A model generated the notes under the pieces. It was given only the letters and a program-made list of their open reading frames with translations. It was not told the origin of the DNA and did not search any database. Shown here one piece after another: positions 24,480-32,163 of a stretch of DNA of 64,000 bases. The translations under genes were made by a program, and so were the position numbers. The stretch is from positions 124,001 to 188,000 of the forward strand of contig NZ_VJVZ01000003.1 of assembly GCF_007097145.1 (NCBI RefSeq). Reading direction: 5' to 3'. Positions within the stretch are counted from its first letter, which is position 1; each line of letters starts with the position of its first letter. This stretch comes from Flavobacterium zepuense (GTDB lineage Bacteria; Bacteroidota; Bacteroidia; Flavobacteriales; Flavobacteriaceae).

Positions 24480-25358
24480 ATGAAAAAAGTAAACGTATTA
24501 GATATAGCCCAGTTTCACGATCATGACAGCGCCGAGGAGTTTTACGCCAACACGCTGCAGGATCATTTAATAACGCGCCATAAAGACATTGCCCTGCCCC
24601 ACTCCCATAACTTTTACCTTGCGGTACTATTTACGCATGGCAGTGGCACGCACGAGGTTGACTTTACCAGCTACCCCGTAAAACCCGGTGCATTATTTTT
24701 TCTTAACCCGGGTCAAACACACCATTGGGAGCTTTCGCCTGATACTAAAGGCTACATATTTTTCCACACACGTGCATTTTACGAGCTGCATTACACGCAG
24801 AGTCCGCTTGGGCAGTTCCCCTTTTACTACAGCATGCACAATACGCCCTGCCTTTATTTGCAGGAAGAGTCCTTTTTAAAAATAGCCGACCAATTCCAAT
24901 CAATTTTAGAGGAAAATACATCGGCACAAAGCCTCAAGACACACGCCCTTGTAAGCCTTATTGATTTGGTTTATATATACAGCACTCGTTTATATGAGGA
25001 GCAGAACCCTGCAACGGTAGACAGCCACAACGGCTATTATGCAAAATTCAGACAGCTGGAAGCACTTGTTGAGCAGCATTATAAAAACGAAAAGTCGCCA
25101 TCGGCCTACGCCTCTTTAATGGCCATGACAGCCAAGCATTTAAACCGTATAACGCATCAGGTAAGCGGCAAAACCTCTACCGATATTATTTTAGACCGTG
25201 TACTCTTAGAGGCTAAAAAAGAACTAATATTACAGCGCGGCAGCTTTGCCGAAATTGCCCACGCGCTTGGGTATGAAGATTACGCTTATTTTTCGCGGTT
25301 GTTTAAGAATAAAACCGGGGAAACACCTTCCGGATTTTTAGGTAGGTACGGGAAGTAA
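24480..25358 (+). CDS. AraC family transcriptional regulator
   Basis: 292 residues. An N-terminal cupin-like sensor domain (residues ~20-120; PHSHNFYLAVLF, KPGALFFLNPGQTHHW) is followed by a linker and two helix-turn-helices (~190-290; ASLMAMTAKHLNRITHQVSGKT and FAEIAHALGYEDYAYFSRLFKNKTGETPSGFL). Cupin-type AraC proteins respond to small molecules. The divergent DUF983 gene and the adjacent rsmB-like gene offer no obvious effector. Confidence 0.9.
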   Translation: MKKVNVLDIAQFHDHDSAEEFYANTLQDHLITRHKDIALPHSHNFYLAVLFTHGSGTHEVDFTSYPVKPGALFFLNPGQTHHWELSPDTKGYIFFHTRAFYELHYTQSPLGQFPFYYSMHNTPCLYLQEESFLKIADQFQSILEENTSAQSLKTHALVSLIDLVYIYSTRLYEEQNPATVDSHNGYYAKFRQLEALVEQHYKNEKSPSAYASLMAMTAKHLNRITHQVSGKTSTDIILDRVLLEAKKELILQRGSFAEIAHALGYEDYAYFSRLFKNKTGETPSGFLGRYGK

Positions 25359-25445
25359 AAATTTAAGATTTGAGAGTGTAGATTTGAGATTTTAGATGCC
25401 TCGATCTCCTAAAAAATTACATTAAAAACATCCGTCAAAAAATAG

Positions 25446-25453
25446 TACCTTTG
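25446..25453 (+). promoter_or_regulatory. Putative -7 box of the rRNA methyltransferase gene
   Basis: TACCTTTG fits TAnnTTTG and lies 17 bases before the ATG at 25471. The same octamer precedes uvrA at 54986. Confidence 0.55.
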
Positions 25454-25470
25454 CAGCTCAATTTTTTGCA

Positions 25471-26688
25471 ATGAGATTACACAGGAATTTATGTTTTACG
25501 GTTATAGACTCGCTTGGGTTTATTTTTAACGATGGCGAATATGCCGATAAAGTGGTGGCCCGCGCCCTTAAAAAAGACAAGCGCTGGGGCAGCGCCGACC
25601 GAAAATTCGTAGCCGAAACAATATATGAAATTGTGCGTTGGAAGCGCCTTTACTCCGAAATTGCAGAGGTTAAAGAACCGTATGACCGCGATAACCTATG
25701 GCGCATTTTTGCCGTATGGGCCGTGCTTAGGGGTATTACCCTGCCGGACTGGAAGTATTTTGAGGAAACGCCTCTTCGCCGTATTAAAGGCCGTTACGAT
25801 GAGCTTTCTAAAATAAGAAAATACCGCGAATCTATTCCTGACTGGATGGATGAACTTGGTGTTAAGGAGCTTGGCGAAAAACAATGGGAGAAAGAACTTT
25901 CTGCACAAAATGAGCAGGCTAAGGTTATTTTACGTGTAAATACACTTAAAACTACCCGCGAAAAACTGCGCGCCTTGCTTATGGATCTTAATATAGATAC
26001 CGAGATTTATAAAGATTACCCGGATGCGCTTGTTTTAAAAGAGCGTTCTAATGTGTTTTTAACCGATGCATTTAAAGAAGGAATGTTTGAAGTTCAGGAT
26101 GCGTCGTCTCAGCTTGTGGCGCGTTTTCTTGAAGTTGAGCCGGGCATGCGCGTGGTAGATACCTGTGCCGGTGCCGGTGGTAAAACGCTGCACATGGCAT
26201 CGCTTATGGAAAATAAAGGCCAGCTTATTGCAATGGACCTGTATGAAAGCAAGCTTAAACAACTTAAAATCCGTGCGAAGCGCGATGGTGCCTTTAATAT
26301 TGAATATCGTATTATAGACAGTACCAAGGTTATAAAAAAACTGCATGAAAAAGCCGACCGTGTGCTTATAGATGCACCATGCAGCGGTTTAGGCGTGCTT
26401 AAACGTAACCCTGACAGTAAGTGGAAGCTACAGCCGGAATTTATAGACAACATAAGGAAAGTTCAGGCAGAAGTGTTGGAGAGCTATTCTAAAATTGTGA
26501 AGCCGGGCGGTAAACTGGTATATGCTACCTGCTCTGTACTACCATCTGAAAACCAGGAACAGGTTAAAAAGTTCCTTGCTACCGAAATCGGTAAAGCATT
26601 TACCTTTGTAAAAGACAACAAAGTACTGGCATCTGATAGTGGTTTTGATGGTTTTTACATGGCACTTATGGAAAGAAAAAACAAGTAA
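25471..26688 (+). CDS. RsmB/NOP-family rRNA (cytosine-C5)-methyltransferase
   Basis: 405 residues. N-terminal NusB-like helical region (1-~140), then a Rossmann methyltransferase domain: SAM-binding DTCAGAGGKTLHMAS (~228), DLYESKLKQLKIRAKR, motif IV DAPCSGLGVLKRNPDSKW (~299, with release cysteine) and motif VI YATCSVLPSENQEQV (~353, nucleophilic cysteine). Both catalytic cysteines are present. It methylates a cytosine of 16S rRNA if orthologous to RsmB; RsmF-like specificity cannot be excluded. Followed by a strong terminator. Confidence 0.9.
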   Translation: MRLHRNLCFTVIDSLGFIFNDGEYADKVVARALKKDKRWGSADRKFVAETIYEIVRWKRLYSEIAEVKEPYDRDNLWRIFAVWAVLRGITLPDWKYFEETPLRRIKGRYDELSKIRKYRESIPDWMDELGVKELGEKQWEKELSAQNEQAKVILRVNTLKTTREKLRALLMDLNIDTEIYKDYPDALVLKERSNVFLTDAFKEGMFEVQDASSQLVARFLEVEPGMRVVDTCAGAGGKTLHMASLMENKGQLIAMDLYESKLKQLKIRAKRDGAFNIEYRIIDSTKVIKKLHEKADRVLIDAPCSGLGVLKRNPDSKWKLQPEFIDNIRKVQAEVLESYSKIVKPGGKLVYATCSVLPSENQEQVKKFLATEIGKAFTFVKDNKVLASDSGFDGFYMALMERKNK

Positions 26689-26711
26689 TCAATCCTGATT
26701 ATTTTATATAG

Positions 26712-26737
26712 AACCTCCCAAAACGGGAGGTTTTTTT
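26712..26737 (+). terminator. Terminator after the rRNA methyltransferase gene
   Basis: aacctccc/gggaggtt 8-base stem, loop aaaac, then seven Ts. Canonical intrinsic terminator. Confidence 0.85.
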
Positions 26738-26761
26738 ATGCCTCTATATCAAACAATTATT

Positions 26762-26769
26762 TACATTTG
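26762..26769 (+). promoter_or_regulatory. Putative -7 box of the secreted XAC2610-like gene
   Basis: TACATTTG fits TAnnTTTG, 20 bases before the ATG at 26790 and just after a terminator. Confidence 0.5.
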
Positions 26770-26789
26770 GAGGGTAAATCTCTTTGTAA

Positions 26790-27503
26790 ATGAAACTCCT
26801 AATTGCTGCAATTTGTCTAATCTCGTCTATCGGAATCTATGCCCAAACTGTTCTGTCAGATGGCATTGAACATCTTGATTTTAAACTTGAATTCGCAACG
26901 GATACTACATCGGCATTTGGTATTGATTGGAAAAAAGAAAACCTTGTTTCAGATTTTGTACTAAAGGGAAATATACCTTTGCACTATTCAATTAAAATAA
27001 TAAATGACACGACAGCCAGCCTGTCTCAATTTCATAATGACAAATCGACTTTTCAGGAAAACATATATATTTCTGAGTGGACTATTAGAGTAATAACTGA
27101 CAGCCATATCATTTCTGAATTTAAAATTACTGACTTTGATAAAGATGGCGATGAAGATCTTACTATATTAGTGGCTTCAAATATGAATGGAAATGACTGG
27201 ACTAGTATCTACTTAAATGATTCCGCTCAAAATAAACTGGTTAACCTTTACGATATGGCCGATAATACTGCCATTTGGAACAGGCCGGAATTTGATTCGG
27301 ACACAGGTATAATTCATTGTACTTTAGATGGAAGCGCCTATGGGGCTTCAGAAGAGAGTACTTATAAATTAGACAACCTAATCGCAATTCCCTTAAAAAA
27401 ATCGCGACAGGAGCGTTATAAAAGGAATAGCACTACAGATTTTGATTATATAGGTGAAAATGGCAAATGGAAATTGGTCAGGAAAAGAAAATCCAGAGGC
27501 TAA
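26790..27503 (+). CDS. Secreted hypothetical protein with Ca-binding-like repeat
   Basis: 237 residues. Signal peptide with cleavage near IGIYAQ (residue 19). The middle contains DFDKDGDEDLTILV, an EF-hand/FG-GAP-like DxDxDG calcium loop seen in XAC2610-type proteins. The C-terminus is basic. Function unknown. It has its own promoter-like sequence and converges on the response regulator gene. Confidence 0.7.
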   Translation: MKLLIAAICLISSIGIYAQTVLSDGIEHLDFKLEFATDTTSAFGIDWKKENLVSDFVLKGNIPLHYSIKIINDTTASLSQFHNDKSTFQENIYISEWTIRVITDSHIISEFKITDFDKDGDEDLTILVASNMNGNDWTSIYLNDSAQNKLVNLYDMADNTAIWNRPEFDSDTGIIHCTLDGSAYGASEESTYKLDNLIAIPLKKSRQERYKRNSTTDFDYIGENGKWKLVRKRKSRG

Positions 27504-27522
27504 TAAACATTGAAATGTTATT

Positions 27523-27888
27523 TTACACCCCCACAAGCTCATTAACCTGTTCTACCAGTTTTTTTATAGAAAATGGCTTGGTCATATAAAGGTTAGCCCC
27601 AAGCGAAAGGCCTCTCTCTATATCGCTTTCTTTATTTTTAGCCGATAAAAATATTACTTTACAGTCTCCTAACCTGTCGTCTTTTTTAATTTGCTCCAGC
27701 GTGGCAAAGCCATCAACCATAGGCATCATAACATCCAATATTATCACATCCGGACTCTCCGTTTTTAGTAAGTCCAGTGCCTCCTGACCATCGCGGGCTA
27801 TAAAAACCTCAAAATTATTTTTCTTAAACGTATACTCTAACGACATCACAATGTTAGGCTCATCGTCTACAATCAGTATCTTTTTCAT
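27523..27888 (-). CDS. Stand-alone response regulator receiver
   Basis: 121 residues, a single CheY-like receiver with D9-D10 (acid pocket), phosphoacceptor D52 (IILDVMMP), S82 (IFLSAKN) and K104 (MTKPF). No output domain. It begins 28 bases after the stop of the SLC5-kinase fusion, so it is presumably that kinase's cognate receiver. In Pseudomonas the analogous CbrA kinase pairs with a full regulator; here output must occur by protein contact. Confidence 0.9.
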   Translation of the reverse strand: MKKILIVDDEPNIVMSLEYTFKKNNFEVFIARDGQEALDLLKTESPDVIILDVMMPMVDGFATLEQIKKDDRLGDCKVIFLSAKNKESDIERGLSLGANLYMTKPFSIKKLVEQVNELVGV

Positions 27889-27916
27889 TGCAAATAAGTA
27901 TGTTTCCCTTTTTTAA

Positions 27917-30601
27917 TTAGCTTTTTGGCAGTGTAAATATAAGGCTGGCACCGCCTTCTTCCCTATTTTCTGCCCAAATTTTACCACCGTGGTATTCAAT
28001 TATCTGGCGGCTAATGGCTAAGCCCAGTCCGCTGCCCACGGGTTTCTTTATATTCTGGTTGTTAGACTGGTAAAACTTGTCAAAAATCGTTTCAATATCC
28101 TCCGGGTTAATACCCTTGCCGTTGTCTTTAATTATGGTTGTAATCAGGGTATCATCTTCATTAACGGTAATATAAATGCATCCATTATGCTCCGGGCAAA
28201 ATTTTATAGCGTTAGATATCAAATTGGTAATAACCTGCACGATCCTGTCTTCATCATAAAACGCATCGGTAATGCCGCATTGCACCTGGTGGATACTTAT
28301 GCCCTTGTTGCGAATAAGTTGCTGCAATGGCTCCAAAGCCTTTTCTATGGTATGATCCAGGTTGTAGTACGCCGAATTTATCTTTTGCTTACCGGTCTCA
28401 AATTTTTCAAGGTCGAGTATTTTGTCAATAAGGCGGTTCAGCCTGTCCGACTCGGATATAATATTCTGTAAAAATTGTTTTCGCAACTCTTCCGGAACTT
28501 CGTCATCATCATACAAAATTTCGCTGGCAGCTTTAATAGCTGTTATGGGCGTACGCAGCTCGTGGGTAACGGTATCTAAAAATTCATCTTTTTGTTTGTC
28601 CTTCAGTATCAGTTTATTGTTTGCCTCTTTAAGCTCGCCGGTAATGGCTTTAAGCTCGTTAGATGTTTCCGTTAGCTTTTTATTGATGATGATGTTCTCG
28701 TGCGACTCTTCCAATATTTTAAGCACTTCGGGTAGGGTTATCTTTTCTTCCTTAACCACGCTGGCAATTAATATTTTAGCCGAAGCTGTACCAATGTGCC
28801 CTGTAAGCAGGTTCTCGGCAAACTTAATAAGCCGGGCATCGGCAAGATCCTGGTTGTTATCTACGCCATATTTAGTGTGAAAGATGCTCATGGCACGTTT
28901 GGTACGCTCCTCACCTAAAAACCGCTTTAGGACCTTGTTAATATCGCTGGTGTAGGCCGTACCTTTCCATATAAAAGCGCTTTCGTGCATGGTAATATAC
29001 TTGTCTATATCTACAAACATTTCGGCATAGTTACGCTCGCGGTAGTTTCCACGAAAGTTGACCGAAACCCCCATAAACACAAAGATGTTAAAGAACATAC
29101 TCCAAAACAGCGCATGCGGAATGGGCGTTAAATAATCAAGCCCGAACAATGCAAACGGTTTTAGCAATGCGTAGCCAAAAGGCCCATCGGTAATAAAGCT
29201 GCTGCCAATGTGCGAAGCTCCTGTAGCATACGGTATAAGCAGCGTGTAGGTACACACAGCAAAGCCTGTTATTATACCCCAGATGGCGCCCCTTCTTGAA
29301 CCACGCCTCCAGGTTATGGCTCCAAAAAACGAGGGGGCGAGCTGTGCAATTACAACAAACGATACCAACCCAATAGACACCAGATTATAATCCAGCACCA
29401 CTACGCGGTATATAAAGTATGCCAATATAATAAGGCTAAAAATGCCCACACGCCTTATGTTTACAATACGCCTGGTATTTTGCTCTGTACTGCCGCTGGT
29501 TAATGCCCCTAAAAATCCGTAGGGTATCAACACGTTATTACTCAACATGGTAGACAAGCCTATAGACGATACCACAATCATGGATATCGCTGCTGAAAAT
29601 CCGCCTAAAAATACCAGTACCGTAATGGTTTTATTGCCCATTAATTGGGGGATAAGCAGCGAGTAGGTATCGGCATTTACGTGGCTGCCTTCAAACAAAA
29701 TGTTGCCGCCCCACGCTATGGGATACACAAATATATTTATGAGTAGTAAGTATAACGGAAATAGCCATACCGCTGTTTTCACGTGGCTCTCGCGGTTGTT
29801 TTCTATCACACTCATCTGAAATTGCCTGGGCAGCAAAAAAATGGCAAATAACGACACTATACAAAGCAAAAACCAGTTGATGGCCTGTGGCAGCCCGCCT
29901 ATAGTATTCTTTTGGGCGAAATCTTCCATAACGCTGGCTTTTAGGTAGATGTCTTCAAAGCCATCAAAAACAAAGAAGGTTACATAAAGGCCTACCAGTA
30001 AAAAGAAGAACAGTTTTAATAGCGATTCCATTGCAACGGCAGTTACAATTCCCTTCCTTTTCTCAGAAGCATCTACATAACGGGTACCGTAATATGATGC
30101 AAATAAGGCAAGTGCAATAGCCACATAAGTGGTGGTATCGTTCAAGAAATTAGAACTTAACGATGTTTTGGTCACCACGTGAAAAGTCTCGGCTATAGCC
30201 TTTAGTTGCAGCGCTATGTAAGGCAGGATTCCGAACAGGCAAACCATTGATACTAAAGCGCCTAAGAACCGACTGTTGCCGTAACGGAGTGAGATAAAAT
30301 CGGCTATGCTGGATATCTTGTTTACGCGCGATATCCTGATTATCTTCCTGAGTACCACCATCCAGGCAGGTATAATGATGATAGGGCCTATGTAGGTAGG
30401 CAGGTAATTAAGCCCCGACTTTGCCGCTACGCCTATGCTACCGTAATACGTCCACGCTGAGCAATATACGGCCAGTGAGAGCGAGTAAACATAGGGATTG
30501 TTAGTCCACTTGGCGTTGGCCTTTTTCTCAGCCCAATGAGCCACAAAGAAGAGCAGGCCAAGATAGACCGATAATATGAGCAAAAGGGTTGCGCTACTCA
30601 T
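27917..30601 (-). CDS. SLC5-type transporter / histidine kinase fusion (CbrA-like sensor)
   Basis: 894 residues. Residues 1-~510 form a sodium/solute-symporter (SLC5) domain with about 13 helices (NNPYVYSLSLAVYCSAWTYYGSIG at start). A linker (~510-650) with a coiled coil leads to HisKA (H ~680 in DTVTHELRTP) and HATPase_c with N-box NLISNAIKFCPEHNG, DNGKGINPEDIETIFDKFY and GSGLGLAISRQ. Such fusions sense or transport a nutrient and phosphorylate a partner. The first eight bases overlap the small membrane protein gene; the receiver follows. In related flavobacteria such genes accompany acetyl-CoA synthetase, which is not seen here. Confidence 0.9.
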   Translation of the reverse strand: MSSATLLLILSVYLGLLFFVAHWAEKKANAKWTNNPYVYSLSLAVYCSAWTYYGSIGVAAKSGLNYLPTYIGPIIIIPAWMVVLRKIIRISRVNKISSIADFISLRYGNSRFLGALVSMVCLFGILPYIALQLKAIAETFHVVTKTSLSSNFLNDTTTYVAIALALFASYYGTRYVDASEKRKGIVTAVAMESLLKLFFFLLVGLYVTFFVFDGFEDIYLKASVMEDFAQKNTIGGLPQAINWFLLCIVSLFAIFLLPRQFQMSVIENNRESHVKTAVWLFPLYLLLINIFVYPIAWGGNILFEGSHVNADTYSLLIPQLMGNKTITVLVFLGGFSAAISMIVVSSIGLSTMLSNNVLIPYGFLGALTSGSTEQNTRRIVNIRRVGIFSLIILAYFIYRVVVLDYNLVSIGLVSFVVIAQLAPSFFGAITWRRGSRRGAIWGIITGFAVCTYTLLIPYATGASHIGSSFITDGPFGYALLKPFALFGLDYLTPIPHALFWSMFFNIFVFMGVSVNFRGNYRERNYAEMFVDIDKYITMHESAFIWKGTAYTSDINKVLKRFLGEERTKRAMSIFHTKYGVDNNQDLADARLIKFAENLLTGHIGTASAKILIASVVKEEKITLPEVLKILEESHENIIINKKLTETSNELKAITGELKEANNKLILKDKQKDEFLDTVTHELRTPITAIKAASEILYDDDEVPEELRKQFLQNIISESDRLNRLIDKILDLEKFETGKQKINSAYYNLDHTIEKALEPLQQLIRNKGISIHQVQCGITDAFYDEDRIVQVITNLISNAIKFCPEHNGCIYITVNEDDTLITTIIKDNGKGINPEDIETIFDKFYQSNNQNIKKPVGSGLGLAISRQIIEYHGGKIWAENREEGGASLIFTLPKS

Positions 30602-30788
30602 AGTACCTTTTAATTACAAACAGACTTATAAGTATAGATATCAGCCATATAGAGAAGAAATAAACGTATATTAACGGCACCCCACCTACCGAACCGGAGC
30701 TGTCAAAAAGCAACAGCAACGGCATATTGAATGCCATGAGCATCAATATGGAAAGGATAATGAGCTTTTGTTCGTGCCGTTTCTTCAT
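30594..30788 (-). CDS. Small two-helix membrane protein, partner of the transporter-kinase
   Basis: 64 residues, two hydrophobic helices (~9-30, ~36-58) separated by SSGSVGGVPLIYVY. It overlaps the transporter-kinase by eight bases. The architecture is that of the DUF3311/DUF4212-like subunits found just ahead of SLC5 symporters. Probably an accessory or regulatory subunit. Identification to family is tentative. Confidence 0.75.
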   Translation of the reverse strand: MKKRHEQKLIILSILMLMAFNMPLLLLFDSSGSVGGVPLIYVYFFSIWLISILISLFVIKRYYE

Positions 30789-30823
30789 TTTTAGCGTAAC
30801 TATCAGATAGCTAATTAATTATA

Positions 30824-31720
30824 TTATCGATGCTCCTGGTATTTGTTTCCCGGCCACACCTGTCGCAGTGCTGCTAACTGGCTATCCGTCAAGCAGGAAG
30901 CGTTAGCCGAAGCCAGCACATCTTCTAACTGTTCTAAAGTCCTGATGCCAACAACCGCTGTAGTTACCGCCTCGTTGTCAACAACATAGCGCAATGCAGT
31001 TTCTGATTTTGACCTGCCTTCGGGCAATGCATTTGCAAAACCGGTTAATATATTGGTTACCTGTTCTTTAGTAAGTCCGAGATAGTCTTTTACAGGCTTA
31101 TCTACCAGCAATCCCGAGGCTAAACCGCCCCTTGCCAAAACTTCTATTTCATTATCTAACAACAGTTTAAGTGTTTCTTCTTCAGGGCGGCGGTCTAATA
31201 AGCTGTACTGTGTCATTACGGCCGAGATATTAGAGCGGTTTACGTACTCCCTAATCACGTTCGGGCGGATGGATGACAACCCGTAACTCCTTATCTTTCC
31301 GCTATCTACAAGGCGCTCAAAGGCTTCAATAGCCTCATCTATAGGGTCTTCGGTAGTACCGCCGTGAAGTAGGTACAGGTTTATATGGTCAGTTTGAAGT
31401 CGGCGCAGGCTATCGTCTACCGCCGTGAGGATGTGCTTCTTAGAAGGATCCCAATCCCAACCTGAACCATCTGGCTTCCAACGGTTTCCAACCTTAGTGC
31501 TAATCAAAACCTCATGCCTCCTGCCCTTTAAAGCCTTGCCTAACAGTGTCTCGTTAGCGCCTTTTTCGTACAGGTCTGCCGTATCAAAAAGGTTGATACC
31601 TGCCTCTATCGCTCTGCTTATAAGTATATCATTATCAGCACTTTCTGATTTTAGCGACATGCACCCAAAGCTAACTTCACTGACTTTTAAACCCGACCTT
31701 TTTAATACATTGTATTGCAT
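30824..31720 (-). CDS. Aldo/keto reductase
   Basis: 298 residues from the ATG at 31718-31720 (MQYNVLKRSG). NADPH-dependent (alpha/beta)8 barrel: catalytic tetrad around D49/Y54 (LFDTADLYEKGANE), the lysine in ISTKVGN and the histidine in YLLHGG. A late AVVGIRTLEQLED motif binds the cofactor. Close to the YghZ/general-stress AKR group. Substrate unknown. Monocistronic, with a promoter-like box at 31738. Confidence 0.9.
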   Translation of the reverse strand: MQYNVLKRSGLKVSEVSFGCMSLKSESADNDILISRAIEAGINLFDTADLYEKGANETLLGKALKGRRHEVLISTKVGNRWKPDGSGWDWDPSKKHILTAVDDSLRRLQTDHINLYLLHGGTTEDPIDEAIEAFERLVDSGKIRSYGLSSIRPNVIREYVNRSNISAVMTQYSLLDRRPEEETLKLLLDNEIEVLARGGLASGLLVDKPVKDYLGLTKEQVTNILTGFANALPEGRSKSETALRYVVDNEAVTTAVVGIRTLEQLEDVLASANASCLTDSQLAALRQVWPGNKYQEHR

Positions 31721-31737
31721 AATGTTTCGCTGTAAAA

Positions 31738-31745
31738 CAAATATA
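31738..31745 (-). promoter_or_regulatory. Putative -7 box of the aldo/keto reductase gene
   Basis: Minus-strand TATATTTG fits TAnnTTTG, 18 bases ahead of the ATG. Confidence 0.55.
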
Positions 31746-31772
31746 ATCAATTAAAAATCAAGAATTATATGT

Positions 31773-32055
31773 AAAAACTTACAATGTATACAAAATTAGC
31801 AAGAAAAATTAAGACATAATTTTCAACACAAATTGAAACCACATTCAACTGATAAACAAAAAACTACATTTTAATATTTCACTTTTGGATTCTGGAATAC
31901 GCCCTTTTTTTGCATTTTTTCAAGAAAGTATAAAAATGGTCATGTATATACTTTACAATGCATCATATTTAAAAAAAAGCGATTTCCTGTTTACTGAAAG
32001 AACCACTTCAGTACTGCGATTTAATTCCTGTTGTAATTTTGCATCGGGTAAGGGA
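31773..32055 (+). repeat. Intergenic module, complete copy C, ending in a -7 box
   Basis: About 283 bases collinear with 53855-54137: aaaaacttacaatgtataca at the left end, the core aatatttcacttttggatt (31873-31891), catgtatatactttaca (~31941), cagtactg (32009) and ttgtaattttg (32031). Distances between these blocks agree with the other copy to within one base. The right end holds TAATTTTG (TAnnTTTG). A 71-codon frame through it is not conserved in copy D and is not believed. Function unknown. Confidence 0.75.
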
Positions 32056-32106
32056 AGAGTTTTGAGACGTATTGTAAATTACTATGCTAATATAAAATAG
32101 TTACCA

Positions 32107-32137
32107 TAAAAAAACCGGCAGCTTTAAACTACCGGTT
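32107..32137 (-). terminator. Terminator of the esterase/alpha-galactosidase operon
   Basis: Minus-strand stem aaccggtag/ctgccggtt (one G-T pair), loop tttaaag, followed by a T run. It lies 27 bases past the GH36 stop. Confidence 0.8.
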
Positions 32138-32163
32138 AAAATAATACACTACTAATAGTAAAT

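Noticed and set aside
31885..32100. 71-codon plus-strand frame in the intergenic module copy C
   Set aside because: The homologous copy at 53.9 kb has no equivalent frame, so coding is not what is conserved.
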